From assembly GCA_030015575.1 (NCBI GenBank), contig CM057338.1, positions 831,412,353 to 831,476,352 of the forward strand: 64,000 bases of DNA. The letters are read 5' to 3'. Numbering within the stretch: position 1 is the first letter of the stretch; each line of letters begins with the position of its first letter. This stretch comes from Agapanthus africanus (taxonomy: Eukaryota > Streptophyta > Magnoliopsida > Asparagales > Amaryllidaceae). Below are positions 19,549 to 31,337 of this stretch, piece after piece. The notes beneath the pieces are model-generated. The model was not told the DNA's origin. It saw nothing but the letters and a program-made list of their open reading frames with translations, and did not search any database. The position numbers were made by a program, and so were the translations under genes.

Positions 19549-22500
19549 ATGACTGGACTTAAGTTACTTCTAGATAAAAACATATTGACAGGGCCAAACT
19601 ACAAAGATTGGCTCAGGAATGTCAAATTGGCAATCTCTTACGACAAGCTGGGGTATCTTCTTACCACCAAAGCTCCCCCCGTCCCAGGTCCCACCTCCAG
19701 CGTCGCGGATAAGGAAATCCGTAAGACTTGGGAGATTGACAGCGCGAAGGCCAGATGCCTCGTACTTGCCTCGATGGACAATGACCATCAGAGGAGGCAC
19801 GAGAATATGGATTTGGAATCCATATTTCTTCATACAAAAGAACTGTATGGAGAGCAGTCTCGTATCGCAAGATACGAAGTGTCGAAGAAGTTATTTTCGA
19901 CTAAGTTGGCCGTCGGATCATCGGTAGCGGACCACGTGCTTAAGATGATTGGCTACACTGAGGAGCTCGCGGAACTTGGGACCACGTTGGACAGTGAACT
20001 TTATACAGATATAATTCTCCAGTCCCTTCCATCCACTTACGCCCAGTTCATACTGAATTTCAACTTGCAAGAAAAGGAAGTTGAACTTTCAGAACTCCTC
20101 AACCTGCTGAGGAGCGCAGAGGGCACCCTACAGAAGGGTAGGGATACATCCACTTTGTTTGTAGGAGGATCTTCTTCTTCTAGGTCCAAGGCGAAAGCCA
20201 AGGGAAAGAAGAGGAAAGCCCCCGCCAAACCAAGGGGCGGTGTTAGTAAAGTGGGTGCGAAGGGAAAGGAAAAGGCAACAAAGATAGCGGGGAAGCTTGT
20301 TGGTAAAGAGGAATGCTTCTATTGTCACAAGAGTGGACACTGGAAGAAAGATTGCAGGGCTTGGAAAGCCAGGACACAGGAACTGAAGCAGGTTGCGGCT
20401 TCAGCTTCAGGTGTGTATGTTATTGAAAACTGTCTTTCTATAAACTCTACTTCCTGGGTATTGGATACCGGATCAGGATCTCATATCTGTAATTCTTTGC
20501 AGGCGTTGAGAAACCGTAGGTTTTTGAAGGCAGGTGACATGACCCTCAGAGTTGCGAACGGAGCTAGCATGGATGCTAAAGCCGTGGGGGACTATCACCT
20601 GGGAATGACAGATGGGCATGTTTTGGTTTTGCGTAATTGCTTTTTTGTACCCAACGCAACTTGTAATATCATTTCTGTATCTTTGGTTTCTAAAGAAGGT
20701 TATGAATTTGCGTTTGTAAGTAATGTTGTAAACATTCACCTTAATCAAGTTCTGATTGGGTCAGGTACACTGAGCAATGGTATATACGTATTAAACCAAC
20801 CACAGATTTTCAATGTCCAGAATACACACAAAAGAAAGTCTCCAGATATCAATCAGGCTTTCTTATGGCATTGTAGACTGGGTCACATCAATGAGACACG
20901 GTTGACTAAGTTACATAAAGAAGGATACTTGGATCCGTTCGAGTATCAGTCTTATGCCACTTGTGAATCTTGTCTTATGGGAAAGATGACAAAGACTCCG
21001 TTCACTGGACACGGAGAAAGAGCGAGCGAGCTCTTGGGACTCATACACAGTGACGTGTGTGGTCCAATGTCTACACATGCCCGAAGCGGTTATTCATACT
21101 TCATTACTTTCACAGACGATTTCTCTAGGTATGGACATGTCTTCTTAATGAAGCACAAATCCGAGGCCTTTGAGAAATTTCAGGATTACAAGAATGAAGT
21201 TGAAAAACAAACAGGCAAAAGTATCAAGATCCTAAGATCGGATCGAGGTGGTGAATACTTGAGTGCCGAGTTCCTGGACTATTTAAAAGAGAATGGGATT
21301 CTCTCTCAGCGTACTCCTCCATACACTCCGCAACATAACGGTGTATCGGAAAGGAGGAATCGAACCCTATTGGATATGGTTCGTTCCATGATGAGTAAGG
21401 CTGAGTTACCGCGATCTTTCTGGGGCTATGCACTAGAAGCAGCTGCATATCTCTTGAACAAAGCTCCTACCAAGACTGTGCCTACCACTCCATATCAGAT
21501 GTGGAGTGGGAAGAAACCCTGTCTTAAGTACCTTAAGATATGGGGATGTCCAGCTTTTGTAAAAAAGCAGCATGCGGACAAGCTCGAGGCACGTTCAGTA
21601 CAGTGTAAGTTTGTGGGATACCCAAAGAACTCCAGGGGGTATCTGTTCTATTCCGCTGAGGAGCAAAAAGTTTTTGTTTCTCAACATGCCCGCTTCTTGG
21701 AAACTGAGTTTTTGGAAACCCAGATAAGTGGAAACGCAATAGAACTGGAAGAGATTCCAGAACCACAAGCTATTACTGAAGACTTGGAAGAGCCAGTAAG
21801 TTCAAAAGAACAGGACATTCCTATGCCGCTCCGCAGAAGTAGTAGGCAGTCTCATCCGCCCGAGAGATACTACGGTTTTCTCATAGACGGGGATAGAGAG
21901 GATTGCATCATAGACTATGATGAGCCTACTAGCTTCCAGCAGGCCGTTCAGAGCATTGACTCGGTAAAATGGCTGGATGCAATGCGGACCGAAATGGAGT
22001 CCATATACACCAACAAAGTATGGACGTTGGACATTGCTCCAGACGGGGTAAAACCCGTAGGATGCAAGTGGATCTTCAAAAGGAAGATTGGTGTAGATGG
22101 ACAGGTTGAGACCTATAAAGCTAGACTTGTAGCAAAGGGTTTCCGTCAAAGACCTGGCTTGGACTACGACGAAACCTTTTCTCCAGTGGCTATGCTGAAA
22201 TCCATTCGGATCCTTCTTGCCATTGCTGCCTTCCACGATTATGAGATTTGGCAGATGGACGTAAAAACCGCTTTTCTAAATGGAAATTTAGAGGAGTGTG
22301 TCTATATGGATCAGCCAGAGGGTTTCATTCAGAGTGGGAGCAGCGGAAAGGTGTGCAAGTTGCTTAAGTCCATCTATGGACTAAAGCAGGCATCGCGGAG
22401 TTGGAACATCTGTTTTGATGAGACGGTCAAGGAATTTGACTTTATCAAAAATCCAGATGAACCATGCATCTATAGTAGATTTGTAGCGAGAACTGTGGTA

Positions 22501-23499
22501 TTCCTTGTTTTATACGTGGATGACATTCTCTTAATAGGAAATGACATTCCTATGCTACAATCTGTCAAGGGTTTCTTGTCACACAGGTTCTCCATGAAAG
22601 ACCTGGGTGATGCCTCTTACATCCTGGGGATCCGGATCCATCGTGATAGATCCAAGAGGATATTAGGACTTTCACAGTCCAGGTACATCGACACCGTACT
22701 GAAAAGATTCAGTATGGAAGATTCCAAGCGCGGTAACTTACCGGCTTGTCACGGGATCACCCTCTCTAAAGAGATGTCTCCCAAGACTGATTTGGAGAGG
22801 GATCGCATGTCTATTATACCCTACGCTTCTGCGGTAGGCTCTATAATGTATGCGATGTTGTGTACCAGACCGGATGTAGCTTATGCACTGAGTGTAGTAA
22901 GCCGGTATCAGTCAAACCCTGGGGAGAAACATTGGATAGCGGTAAAGAACATTCTCAAGTACCTGAGGAGGACTAAGGAGATGTTCTTGGTGTATGGCGG
23001 AAAAGACCTCCAGATTGAGGCCTTTGCTGACTCCAGCTTCCAGAGTGACAAGGATGATTCCAAGTCCATGTCGGGTTTTGTCTTTACCCTCAATGGAGGG
23101 GCGGTGTGTTGGAAGAGTTCCAAACAGGAAACCGTTGCAGACTCGACTATGGAAGCGGAATACATCGCTGCATCTGATGCCGCAAAAGAAGCTGTCTGGA
23201 TAAGGAAGTTCTTAAAAGAACTTCAGGTGGTTCCGTCCATTGTTGACCCAGTACCTCTGTATTGCGACAACAACGGGGCTATAGCTTTAGCAAAGGAACC
23301 CAGGTCCCATCAGAGATCCAGGCACATCTTGAGGCGGTATCACCTGATCAGGGAGATCGTGGATCGCAAGGAGATCGAGGTTCGGAGGGTTGCTTCAGAA
23401 GAGAACACTGCAGATCCATTCACCAAGGCCCTACCCCAGACTCAGTTCGAGCGGCTGATCGAGATGATAGGTCTTCGATACGCCAGTACATGGCCTTAG
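19549..23499 (+). CDS. gag-pol: Copia 1 Gag-Pol polyprotein
   Basis: This single open frame of 1316 residues is the only complete retrotransposon polyprotein in the window. In order it has: Gag, with a CCHC zinc knuckle CFYCHKSGHWKKDC at about residues 256-269; an aspartic protease with DTGSGSH at about 306; a pre-integrase motif HCRLGHIN near 441; an integrase core with D (HSDVCGP) near 502, D (RSDRGGEY) near 565 and E (GVSERRNR) near 601; a reverse transcriptase with WIFKRKIGVDG near 840 and catalytic YVDDILLIG near 989; and an RNase H ending in the RSRHI...RYH region. Integrase before RT defines Ty1/copia. An ATG 12 codons upstream (19513) is in frame, but the MTGLKLLL start at 19549 fits copia Gag N-termini and follows an acceptor-like ctgcag. 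The product would assemble particles and copy and integrate the element. Confidence 0.95.
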   Translation: MTGLKLLLDKNILTGPNYKDWLRNVKLAISYDKLGYLLTTKAPPVPGPTSSVADKEIRKTWEIDSAKARCLVLASMDNDHQRRHENMDLESIFLHTKELYGEQSRIARYEVSKKLFSTKLAVGSSVADHVLKMIGYTEELAELGTTLDSELYTDIILQSLPSTYAQFILNFNLQEKEVELSELLNLLRSAEGTLQKGRDTSTLFVGGSSSSRSKAKAKGKKRKAPAKPRGGVSKVGAKGKEKATKIAGKLVGKEECFYCHKSGHWKKDCRAWKARTQELKQVAASASGVYVIENCLSINSTSWVLDTGSGSHICNSLQALRNRRFLKAGDMTLRVANGASMDAKAVGDYHLGMTDGHVLVLRNCFFVPNATCNIISVSLVSKEGYEFAFVSNVVNIHLNQVLIGSGTLSNGIYVLNQPQIFNVQNTHKRKSPDINQAFLWHCRLGHINETRLTKLHKEGYLDPFEYQSYATCESCLMGKMTKTPFTGHGERASELLGLIHSDVCGPMSTHARSGYSYFITFTDDFSRYGHVFLMKHKSEAFEKFQDYKNEVEKQTGKSIKILRSDRGGEYLSAEFLDYLKENGILSQRTPPYTPQHNGVSERRNRTLLDMVRSMMSKAELPRSFWGYALEAAAYLLNKAPTKTVPTTPYQMWSGKKPCLKYLKIWGCPAFVKKQHADKLEARSVQCKFVGYPKNSRGYLFYSAEEQKVFVSQHARFLETEFLETQISGNAIELEEIPEPQAITEDLEEPVSSKEQDIPMPLRRSSRQSHPPERYYGFLIDGDREDCIIDYDEPTSFQQAVQSIDSVKWLDAMRTEMESIYTNKVWTLDIAPDGVKPVGCKWIFKRKIGVDGQVETYKARLVAKGFRQRPGLDYDETFSPVAMLKSIRILLAIAAFHDYEIWQMDVKTAFLNGNLEECVYMDQPEGFIQSGSSGKVCKLLKSIYGLKQASRSWNICFDETVKEFDFIKNPDEPCIYSRFVARTVVFLVLYVDDILLIGNDIPMLQSVKGFLSHRFSMKDLGDASYILGIRIHRDRSKRILGLSQSRYIDTVLKRFSMEDSKRGNLPACHGITLSKEMSPKTDLERDRMSIIPYASAVGSIMYAMLCTRPDVAYALSVVSRYQSNPGEKHWIAVKNILKYLRRTKEMFLVYGGKDLQIEAFADSSFQSDKDDSKSMSGFVFTLNGGAVCWKSSKQETVADSTMEAEYIAASDAAKEAVWIRKFLKELQVVPSIVDPVPLYCDNNGAIALAKEPRSHQRSRHILRRYHLIREIVDRKEIEVRRVASEENTADPFTKALPQTQFERLIEMIGLRYASTWP

Positions 23500-23500
23500 T

Positions 23501-23513
23501 GCAAGTGGGAGAT
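23501..23513 (+). other. Polypurine tract of copia 1
   Basis: gcaagtgggagat directly precedes the LTR start tgttag. The same sequence precedes the 3' LTR at 29255, and copia 2 has aagtgggagat before 41345. Confidence 0.9.
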
Positions 23514-23711
23514 TGTTAGTGTATATGCCCTAGAGGCCATTACTGTATCATACTAGTTTGTATATTACTTGATGGAAGCTTGGGATATTCACCTTGTATA
23601 AACAATCTTGCTCAATATAGTAGTATGCTACTTGGTTTGTTTCTACTTCAATGTGTACTTGTGTTTATTTCAGTATATCACTTATACGCATTAGTGGAGC
23701 CCTTAGGATCT
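23514..23711 (+). repeat. Partial LTR of copia 1 ending at an assembly gap
   Basis: The first 198 bp of the LTR, identical to 15450-15647, are cut off by N. This is probably the true 3' LTR of copia 1, broken at a contig end. Confidence 0.9.
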
Positions 23712-23911
23712 NNNNNNNNNNNNNNNNNNNNNNNNNNNNNNNNNNNNNNNNNNNNNNNNNNNNNNNNNNNNNNNNNNNNNNNNNNNNNNNNNNNNNNNNN
23801 NNNNNNNNNNNNNNNNNNNNNNNNNNNNNNNNNNNNNNNNNNNNNNNNNNNNNNNNNNNNNNNNNNNNNNNNNNNNNNNNNNNNNNNNNNNNNNNNNNNN
23901 NNNNNNNNNNN
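23712..23911. other. Assembly gap of exactly 200 N
   Basis: A placeholder-length gap. Sequence before it (18171-23711) and after it (23912-29452) is the same 5541 bp. If the tandem arrangement were real, about 2523 bp would be missing here. Confidence 0.98.
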
Positions 23912-26900
23912 GGGTCGGGGTTGTAGCCGTCATTGTATAATTCTTTTTACTGTTTTTGCTCCTAGGATAGACCCATGGTGGGGTGCACAAACTACCGGGA
24001 ACATGGAGGGTAGTTTGCCGCACCCGTAGGGGTCTTGGGTGGGGTATTTGCTATTCACCGCGACCGTGTTATCCGCTTTTCGTTTCAGGCTCGAAAGGAA
24101 TGCGGATTGCTAGTATATCCAATGTATTCATCTGTGATCTGTAATGTCTATCATTGCTTTCTATTTAGGCGTTGCTTATGTTTTACAGCCGCGCTAGCCC
24201 AGCCCCCGCTCTGTCGTTAGTTAAGTAACCTAACGAGTGATGACGGGACCCCGTGGCGAATGCGAATGGCATAAGCGTACGTCATATTTTGGTTGTTTTC
24301 TGCAATGGTAGGAATTAAATGATGGGACGCATTAAAAGAACTAATGCAAGAATATCACGCATTAAAAGAACTAATGCAAGATAATAAACCAAGTTTAAGT
24401 CGATGGAACACTTTCGAAAAACCACTCGGTTCTTTTCAAAACTAACTTTTAAATGCGGAGCTTGAGCCACTCCTTCTAAAAGCTATCTCGTTCCATCGAT
24501 TATATCAAGTTCACTACGTTCACGGTTTCGCCAAAACCATTCGTAGCCCTCCGTCGTTTCGTATGAATATACAATAGTATTCAAGCTATGTTTGTTGACC
24601 TTCGTCAAGACATAGAGATTGGTAGCTATTGGGTGTTCATGTGTAGCATAGATAGATGCGTTGGTTTGGGACAGTCGTATTGCCTTGTTGACCTTCGTCA
24701 AGGGTATATACGGGTGGGTTCAAATTAACCTGGATAATGACGGGCAGAACTTGACATGTGACTTATGATTTGTTGACCTTCGTCAAGGTCATAAGAGCAT
24801 GGGGCAAAAATCCACATCGGGAGTTTCATAAGTACTGAAACTTGCTAGATTTGCATACCATTTGGAGTGTGATGATTATGGTAGGATTCCTTCATTTTCG
24901 TCACGCGATGATATTTGGATCCCGATCCTACTGTGAGTATATGCTACTCCTCGGGAAATTTCTCACTAAACGATCAATGCTATAAACCTAGTAGGTGCCT
25001 AGAAAGGTGTTAGCGGGGCTACGCCCCCAGGGAAAAGAGGTTCTTAAATTAAGGAACTTCGCGAAAGCGTTGGAAAACCTCCCTCGAAGTACCGACACTG
25101 GCCTGGCTGAACGGTTAAGCAAGTATTGTACGGTGGGATTGATCCCGGCTAATTCTTCCTTTGTGGTTTGAGGAGGGATTCGAGAGACAGTGGGAGCCAT
25201 CCTGTTTAGACAAATTAAAAACCATTCTAAACTTGCAAGAGCATCGTGCTAAGTGTTTCTTCTCTCCCCCTGCAGCGACCAAATCGAAATGACTGGACTT
25301 AAGTTACTTCTAGATAAAAACATATTGACAGGGCCAAACTACAAAGATTGGCTCAGGAATGTCAAATTGGCAATCTCTTACGACAAGCTGGGGTATCTTC
25401 TTACCACCAAAGCTCCCCCCGTCCCAGGTCCCACCTCCAGCGTCGCGGATAAGGAAATCCGTAAGACTTGGGAGATTGACAGCGCGAAGGCCAGATGCCT
25501 CGTACTTGCCTCGATGGACAATGACCATCAGAGGAGGCACGAGAATATGGATTTGGAATCCATATTTCTTCATACAAAAGAACTGTATGGAGAGCAGTCT
25601 CGTATCGCAAGATACGAAGTGTCGAAGAAGTTATTTTCGACTAAGTTGGCCGTCGGATCATCGGTAGCGGACCACGTGCTTAAGATGATTGGCTACACTG
25701 AGGAGCTCGCGGAACTTGGGACCACGTTGGACAGTGAACTTTATACAGATATAATTCTCCAGTCCCTTCCATCCACTTACGCCCAGTTCATACTGAATTT
25801 CAACTTGCAAGAAAAGGAAGTTGAACTTTCAGAACTCCTCACCTGCTGAGGAGCGCAGAGGGCACCCTACAGAAGGGTAGGGATACATCCACTTTGTTTG
25901 TAGGAGGATCTTCTTCTTCTAGGTCCAAGGCGAAAGCCAAGGGAAAGAAGAGGAAAGCCCCCGCCAAACCAAGGGGCGGTGTTAGTAAAGTGGGTGCGAA
26001 GGAAAGGAAAAGGCAACAAAGATAGCGGGGAAGCTTGTTGGTAAAGAGGAATGCTTCTATTGTCACAAGAGTGGACACTGGAAGAAAGATTGCAGGGCTT
26101 GGAAAGCCAGGACACAGGAACTGAAGCAGGTTGCGGCTTCAGCTTCAGGTGTGTATGTTATTGAAAACTGTCTTTCTATAAACTCTACTTCCTGGGTATT
26201 GGATACCGGATCAGGATCTCATATCTGTAATTCTTTGCAGGCGTTGAGAAACCGTTAGGTTTTTGAAGGCAGGTGACATGACCCTCAGAGTTGCGAACGG
26301 AGCTAGCATGGATGCTAAAGCCGTGGGGGACTATCACCTGGGAATGACAGATGGGCATGTTTTGGTTTTGCGTAATTGCTTTTTTGTACCCAACGCAACT
26401 TGTAATATCATTTCTGTATCTTTGGTTTCTAAAGAAGGTTATGAATTTGCGTTTGTAAGTAATGTTGTAAACATTCACCTTAATCAAGTTCTGATTGGGT
26501 CAGGTACACTGAGCAATGGTATATACGTATTAAACCAACCACAGATTTTCAATGTCCAGAATACACACAAAAGAAAGTCTCCAGATATCAATCAGGCTTT
26601 CTTATGGCATTGTAGACTGGGTCACATCAATGAGACACGGTTGACTAAGTTACATAAAGAAGGATACTTGGATCCGTTTCGAGTATCAGTCTTATGCCAC
26701 TTGTGAATCTTGTCTTATGGGAAAGATGACAAAGACTCCGTTCACTGGACACGGAGAAAGAGCGAGCGAGCTCTTGGGACTCATACACAGTGACGTGTGT
26801 GGTCCAATGTCTACACATGCCCGAAGCGGTTATTCATACTTCATTACTTTCACAGACGATTTCTCTAGGTATGGACATGTCTTCTTAATGAAGCACAAAT

Positions 26901-29254
26901 CCGAGGCCTTTGAGAAATTTCAGGATTACAAGAATGAAGTTGAAAAACAAACAGGCAAAAGTATCAAGATCCTAAGATCGGATCGAGGTGGTGAATACTT
27001 GAGTGCCGAGTTCCTGGACTATTTAAAAGAGAATGGGATTCTCTCTCAGCGTACTCCTCCATACACTCCGCAACATAACGGTGTATCGGAAAGGAGGAAT
27101 CGAACCCTATTGGATATGGTTCGTTCCATGATGAGTAAGGCTGAGTTACCGCGATCTTTCTGGGGCTATGCACTAGAAGCAGCTGCATATCTCTTGAACA
27201 AAGCTCCTACCAAGACTGTGCCTACCACTCCATATCAGATGTGGAGTGGGAAGAAACCCTGTCTTAAGTACCTTAAGATATGGGGATGTCCAGCTTTTGT
27301 AAAAAAGCAGCATGCGGACAAGCTCGAGGCACGTTCAGTACAGTGTAAGTTTGTGGGATACCCAAAGAACTCCAGGGGGTATCTGTTCTATTCCGCTGAG
27401 GAGCAAAAAGTTTTTGTTTCTCAACATGCCCGCTTCTTGGAAACTGAGTTTTTGGAAACCCAGATAAGTGGAAACGCAATAGAACTGGAAGAGATTCCAG
27501 AACCACAAGCTATTACTGAAGACTTGGAAGAGCCAGTAAGTTCAAAAGAACAGGACATTCCTATGCCGCTCCGCAGAAGTAGTAGGCAGTCTCATCCGCC
27601 CGAGAGATACTACGGTTTTCTCATAGACGGGGATAGAGAGGATTGCATCATAGACTATGATGAGCCTACTAGCTTCCAGCAGGCCGTTCAGAGCATTGAC
27701 TCGGTAAAATGGCTGGATGCAATGCGGACCGAAATGGAGTCCATATACACCAACAAAGTATGGACGTTGGACATTGCTCCAGACGGGGTAAAACCCGTAG
27801 GATGCAAGTGGATCTTCAAAAGGAAGATTGGTGTAGATGGACAGGTTGAGACCTATAAAGCTAGACTTGTAGCAAAGGGTTTCCGTCAAAGACCTGGCTT
27901 GGACTACGACGAAACCTTTTCTCCAGTGGCTATGCTGAAATCCATTCGGATCCTTCTTGCCATTGCTGCCTTCCACGATTATGAGATTTGGCAGATGGAC
28001 GTAAAAACCGCTTTTCTAAATGGAAATTTAGAGGAGTGTGTCTATATGGATCAGCCAGAGGGTTTCATTCAGAGTGGGAGCAGCGGAAAGGTGTGCAAGT
28101 TGCTTAAGTCCATCTATGGACTAAAGCAGGCATCGCGGAGTTGGAACATCTGTTTTGATGAGACGGTCAAGGAATTTGACTTTATCAAAAATCCAGATGA
28201 ACCATGCATCTATAGTAGATTTGTAGCGAGAACTGTGGTATTCCTTGTTTTATACGTGGATGACATTCTCTTAATAGGAAATGACATTCCTATGCTACAA
28301 TCTGTCAAGGGTTTCTTGTCACACAGGTTCTCCATGAAAGACCTGGGTGATGCCTCTTACATCCTGGGGATCCGGATCCATCGTGATAGATCCAAGAGGA
28401 TATTAGGACTTTCACAGTCCAGGTACATCGACACCGTACTGAAAAGATTCAGTATGGAAGATTCCAAGCGCGGTAACTTACCGGCTTGTCACGGGATCAC
28501 CCTCTCTAAAGAGATGTCTCCCAAGACTGATTTGGAGAGGGATCGCATGTCTATTATACCCTACGCTTCTGCGGTAGGCTCTATAATGTATGCGATGTTG
28601 TGTACCAGACCGGATGTAGCTTATGCACTGAGTGTAGTAAGCCGGGTATCAGTCAAACCCTGGGGAGAAACATTGGATAGCGGTAAAGAACATTCTCAAG
28701 TACCTGAGGAGGACTAAGGAGATGTTCTTGGTGTATGGCGGAAAAGACCTCCAGATTGAGGCCTTTGCTGACTCCAGCTTCCAGAGTGACAAGGATGATT
28801 CCAAGTCCATGTCGGGTTTTGTCTTTACCCTCAATGGAGGGGCGGTGTGTTGGAAGAGTTCCAAACAGGAAACCGTTGCAGACTCGACTATGGAAGCGGA
28901 ATACATCGCTGCATCTGATGCCGCAAAAGAAGCTGTCTGGATAAGGAAGTTCTTAAAAGAACTTCAGGTGGTTCCGTCCATTGTTGACCCAGTACCTCTG
29001 TATTGCGACAACAACGGGGCTATAGCTTTAGCAAAGGAACCCAGGTCCCATCAGAGATCCAGGCACATCTTGAGGCGGTATCACCTGATCAGGGAGATCG
29101 TGGATCGCAAGGAGATCGAGGTTCGGAGGGTTGCTTCAGAAGAGAACACTGCAGATCCATTCACCAAGGCCCTACCCCAGACTCAGTTCGAGCGGCTGAT
29201 CGAGATGATAGGTCTTCGATACGCCAGTACATGGCCTTAGTGCAAGTGGGAGAT
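23912..29254 (+). repeat. Second copy of copia 1 internal region, probably a false duplication
   Basis: Offset by 5741 bp from 18171-23513. The only differences I found are six single-base indels: minus one near 24436, 25841 and 26003, plus one near 26255, 26679 and 28645. They cancel to net zero, and I saw no substitutions. This is what two overlapping contig ends look like when one has low consensus quality. Confidence 0.85.
25289..29240 (+). pseudogene. gag-pol: Copia 1 Gag-Pol, copy with single-base frameshifts
   Basis: This is the same polyprotein as at 19549-23499, but with frameshifts near 25841 (ctcaacctg to ctcacctg), 26003 (gaaggga to gaagga), 26255 (cgtagg to cgttagg), 26679 (ccgttcg to ccgtttcg) and 28645 (ccggta to ccgggta). 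All but the first change a run of identical bases by one. Between the breaks the sequence is unchanged, including the integrase and RT motifs. Real decay would also leave substitutions, so I read these as consensus errors beside the gap rather than a dead second element. Confidence 0.8.
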
Positions 29255-31332
29255 TGTTAGTGTATATGCCCTAGAGGCCATTACTGTATCATACTAGTTT
29301 GTATATTACTTGATGGAAGCTTGGGATATTCACCTTGTATAAACAATCTTGCTCAATATAGTAGTATGCTACTTGGTTTGTTTCTACTTCAATGTGTACT
29401 TGTGTTTATTTCAGTATATCACTTATACGCATTAGTGGAGCCCTTAGGATCTTTGCTTGATTACCAGCGTTGTGATGGCAGTCACACTAGTGGGGGCTGG
29501 GTAATCTATAGGCACATCCTTATACAGGTCCCTAGTCGTAGGACTATCGAGACAGGGCATCGATACTCCGGAGTAGACTAGCGTATGCGCTTCTCATCCC
29601 AGTGTGGGAGATGGTCTGTCCCACAGCCATCAGTACGTCGTACTGGAGATAGTATACGGGTGCTCGTTGGGTTACGAGTACACTGGACAGGACTCGTCGG
29701 GAACTGACAGGTTGGTATTATACCTATCGTCAGTTATCAGTTCCCAGGTGACATGAGTACAGCTTAGTCCGCTGACTTGACACTGACACTTCGCCTCGAG
29801 TGTGTTCCCACTGCACTTTGATCACTACCCTACCACGGCTCAAAGGAGTCGTGCAAACAGGTGGTGGTTGGGTGCAGTCCCGAAGCACTTGGAGGCAGTG
29901 ACGGTTAGACAGGATTCGTCTCTCCCGGTATTGGGGGTTGACATCGCGCTGTGTCTAGGAGAGCCATTACACGAGTAGTCCCTGGCCAGGGCAAGCGAGA
30001 TATACTGGTAGGTTTCCAGTGTTATCTCAGGGTGTTTTGGGCTTCACTCCGACACGACTTGTACCGCTATTGGGGGACTGACGTTTTACCGCCCCCTAGG
30101 CCCGCCATGCGATGTATCAGACGAACAGACCGGACTGTACGGAGAATGTCACATTCAGACTCAGTAGGAGTTCAGATGGGGTTTCACCTCGTCAGCCTTC
30201 TTGTCGGCATCTACCTGGGGACCGTTACGCACAGCTAGTGCCGCTTGCGGTCTGTGGTTAAACCCACTGCCAGCGTAGTGTCGAGTCTTTAGAGTCCCAC
30301 ACAGAGGGTATTCGCCTCTGGGCAAAACAGAGTAGAGGTCGCATGGTTTTGCGACAGGGTTCGTTCTCATCCGCGCACTTGTGCACGTTTGGAGTCCGGA
30401 CGGATTATACTGGCAGGCTCTGGTTTGAGCCAGATACTGGTATATGTTTTGGGGGTTGCTTTTTATTCTTGGTATTCTTGTTCCTCGGAACGAGAATGCA
30501 GGTGTGTATGCACAGTTGCTTGAGGCGGAGAATGAGGTTTTTCATTAGGGTTTCGGATCGGGTGCGTATGCACAGTTGACAGTTATCTTTTTCCAAACCC
30601 TAATGGATTTGTGTATTATCTATTAATAATAGTAATTAAATGAGAATTATGTTATGGTTGATTTTTTGTTGACTTGTTGACCTTGGTTGACTTGTTGACC
30701 TTTGACCACCATCATGCTTTGAAGATCCTCCTTGATTCATGCTTACACTTCATTTAAAGAAGCATGATAGTGGTCATTCCTAAAATAACCATCAACTATT
30801 CTTATTTCAATTATTATCATTTAGATAATTCTTTTCTTTTTGCAATATGGTTGCAAGAAAGAGAAAATTGAGCTCATTCTATCATTCTCACTCTCTCTCC
30901 TCATTTCATCTTCTTCTTCCTCTTGAAAAGAGAAACCTTCTCATGTGTTGAGAATCATTCTCTTTAGATAGAAAAGCAAACCCTAATCACTCTCTACTCA
31001 TTCTAGGATGAAGGTTTAGCAAGCCGGAAACCCTAGTTCACTCAAAGATCGAGGAAGAGCCCAAAGTCGAACCTTCGAGGTGGATCCATCTTCGACGGGA
31101 GAAGGCGACGAAAAGAGAACCATCAACCTCTACAAGGTTTGAAGAAGAAGGAGTTCAAGTTTAGGTATAACCATCTTCCATAGTAGCTAACTCTCTTTAG
31201 CTTGTTAACTAGTTTTAGTTTAGACAACGATCCCGACAAAGTTTAGTCCATGTTGCCTCTTGCGATAAAAATTCGTTTTTTATACCGTTTCCGCCTCCCC
31301 GTAAGTACCGGGGGTCGCAATATGGACTTACA
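29255..31332 (+). repeat. 3' LTR of copia 1
   Basis: 2078 bp, the same length as the 5' LTR and identical to it in every stretch compared. It is followed by the target duplication gggta (31333-31337). Confidence 0.95.
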
Positions 31333-31337
31333 GGGTA

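Larger units (their letters stand above)
15450..31332 (+). mobile_element. Copia element 1, intact and young; drawn too long because of an assembly gap
   Basis: The 5' LTR is 15450-17527, the primer site 17529, gag-pol 19549-23499, the polypurine tract 23501-23513 and the outer 3' LTR 29255-31332. The target duplication gggta flanks the whole (15445-15449 and 31333-31337). The two outer LTRs are both 2078 bp, and I found no difference in the parts compared, so insertion was very recent. As drawn the element contains a partial middle LTR, a 200-N gap and a second internal copy; the sequence on both sides of the gap overlaps by 5541 bp, so the true element is probably about 10.1 kb. The long LTRs and domain order (integrase before RT) place it in Ty1/copia; the lineage (Tork/Angela-like or TAR-like) is not settled. 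Confidence 0.9.

Noticed and set aside
19549-29240. Integrated plant pararetrovirus
   Set aside because: Integrase, LTRs, target duplications and copia domain order are present; no movement protein or viral coat motif is seen.
23514-29254. Genuine tandem copia made by unequal recombination
   Set aside because: The differences from the first copy are only single-base indels, the gap is a round 200 N, and the overlap is exactly collinear with the contig ends. A contig overlap is simpler, although long reads are needed to settle it.
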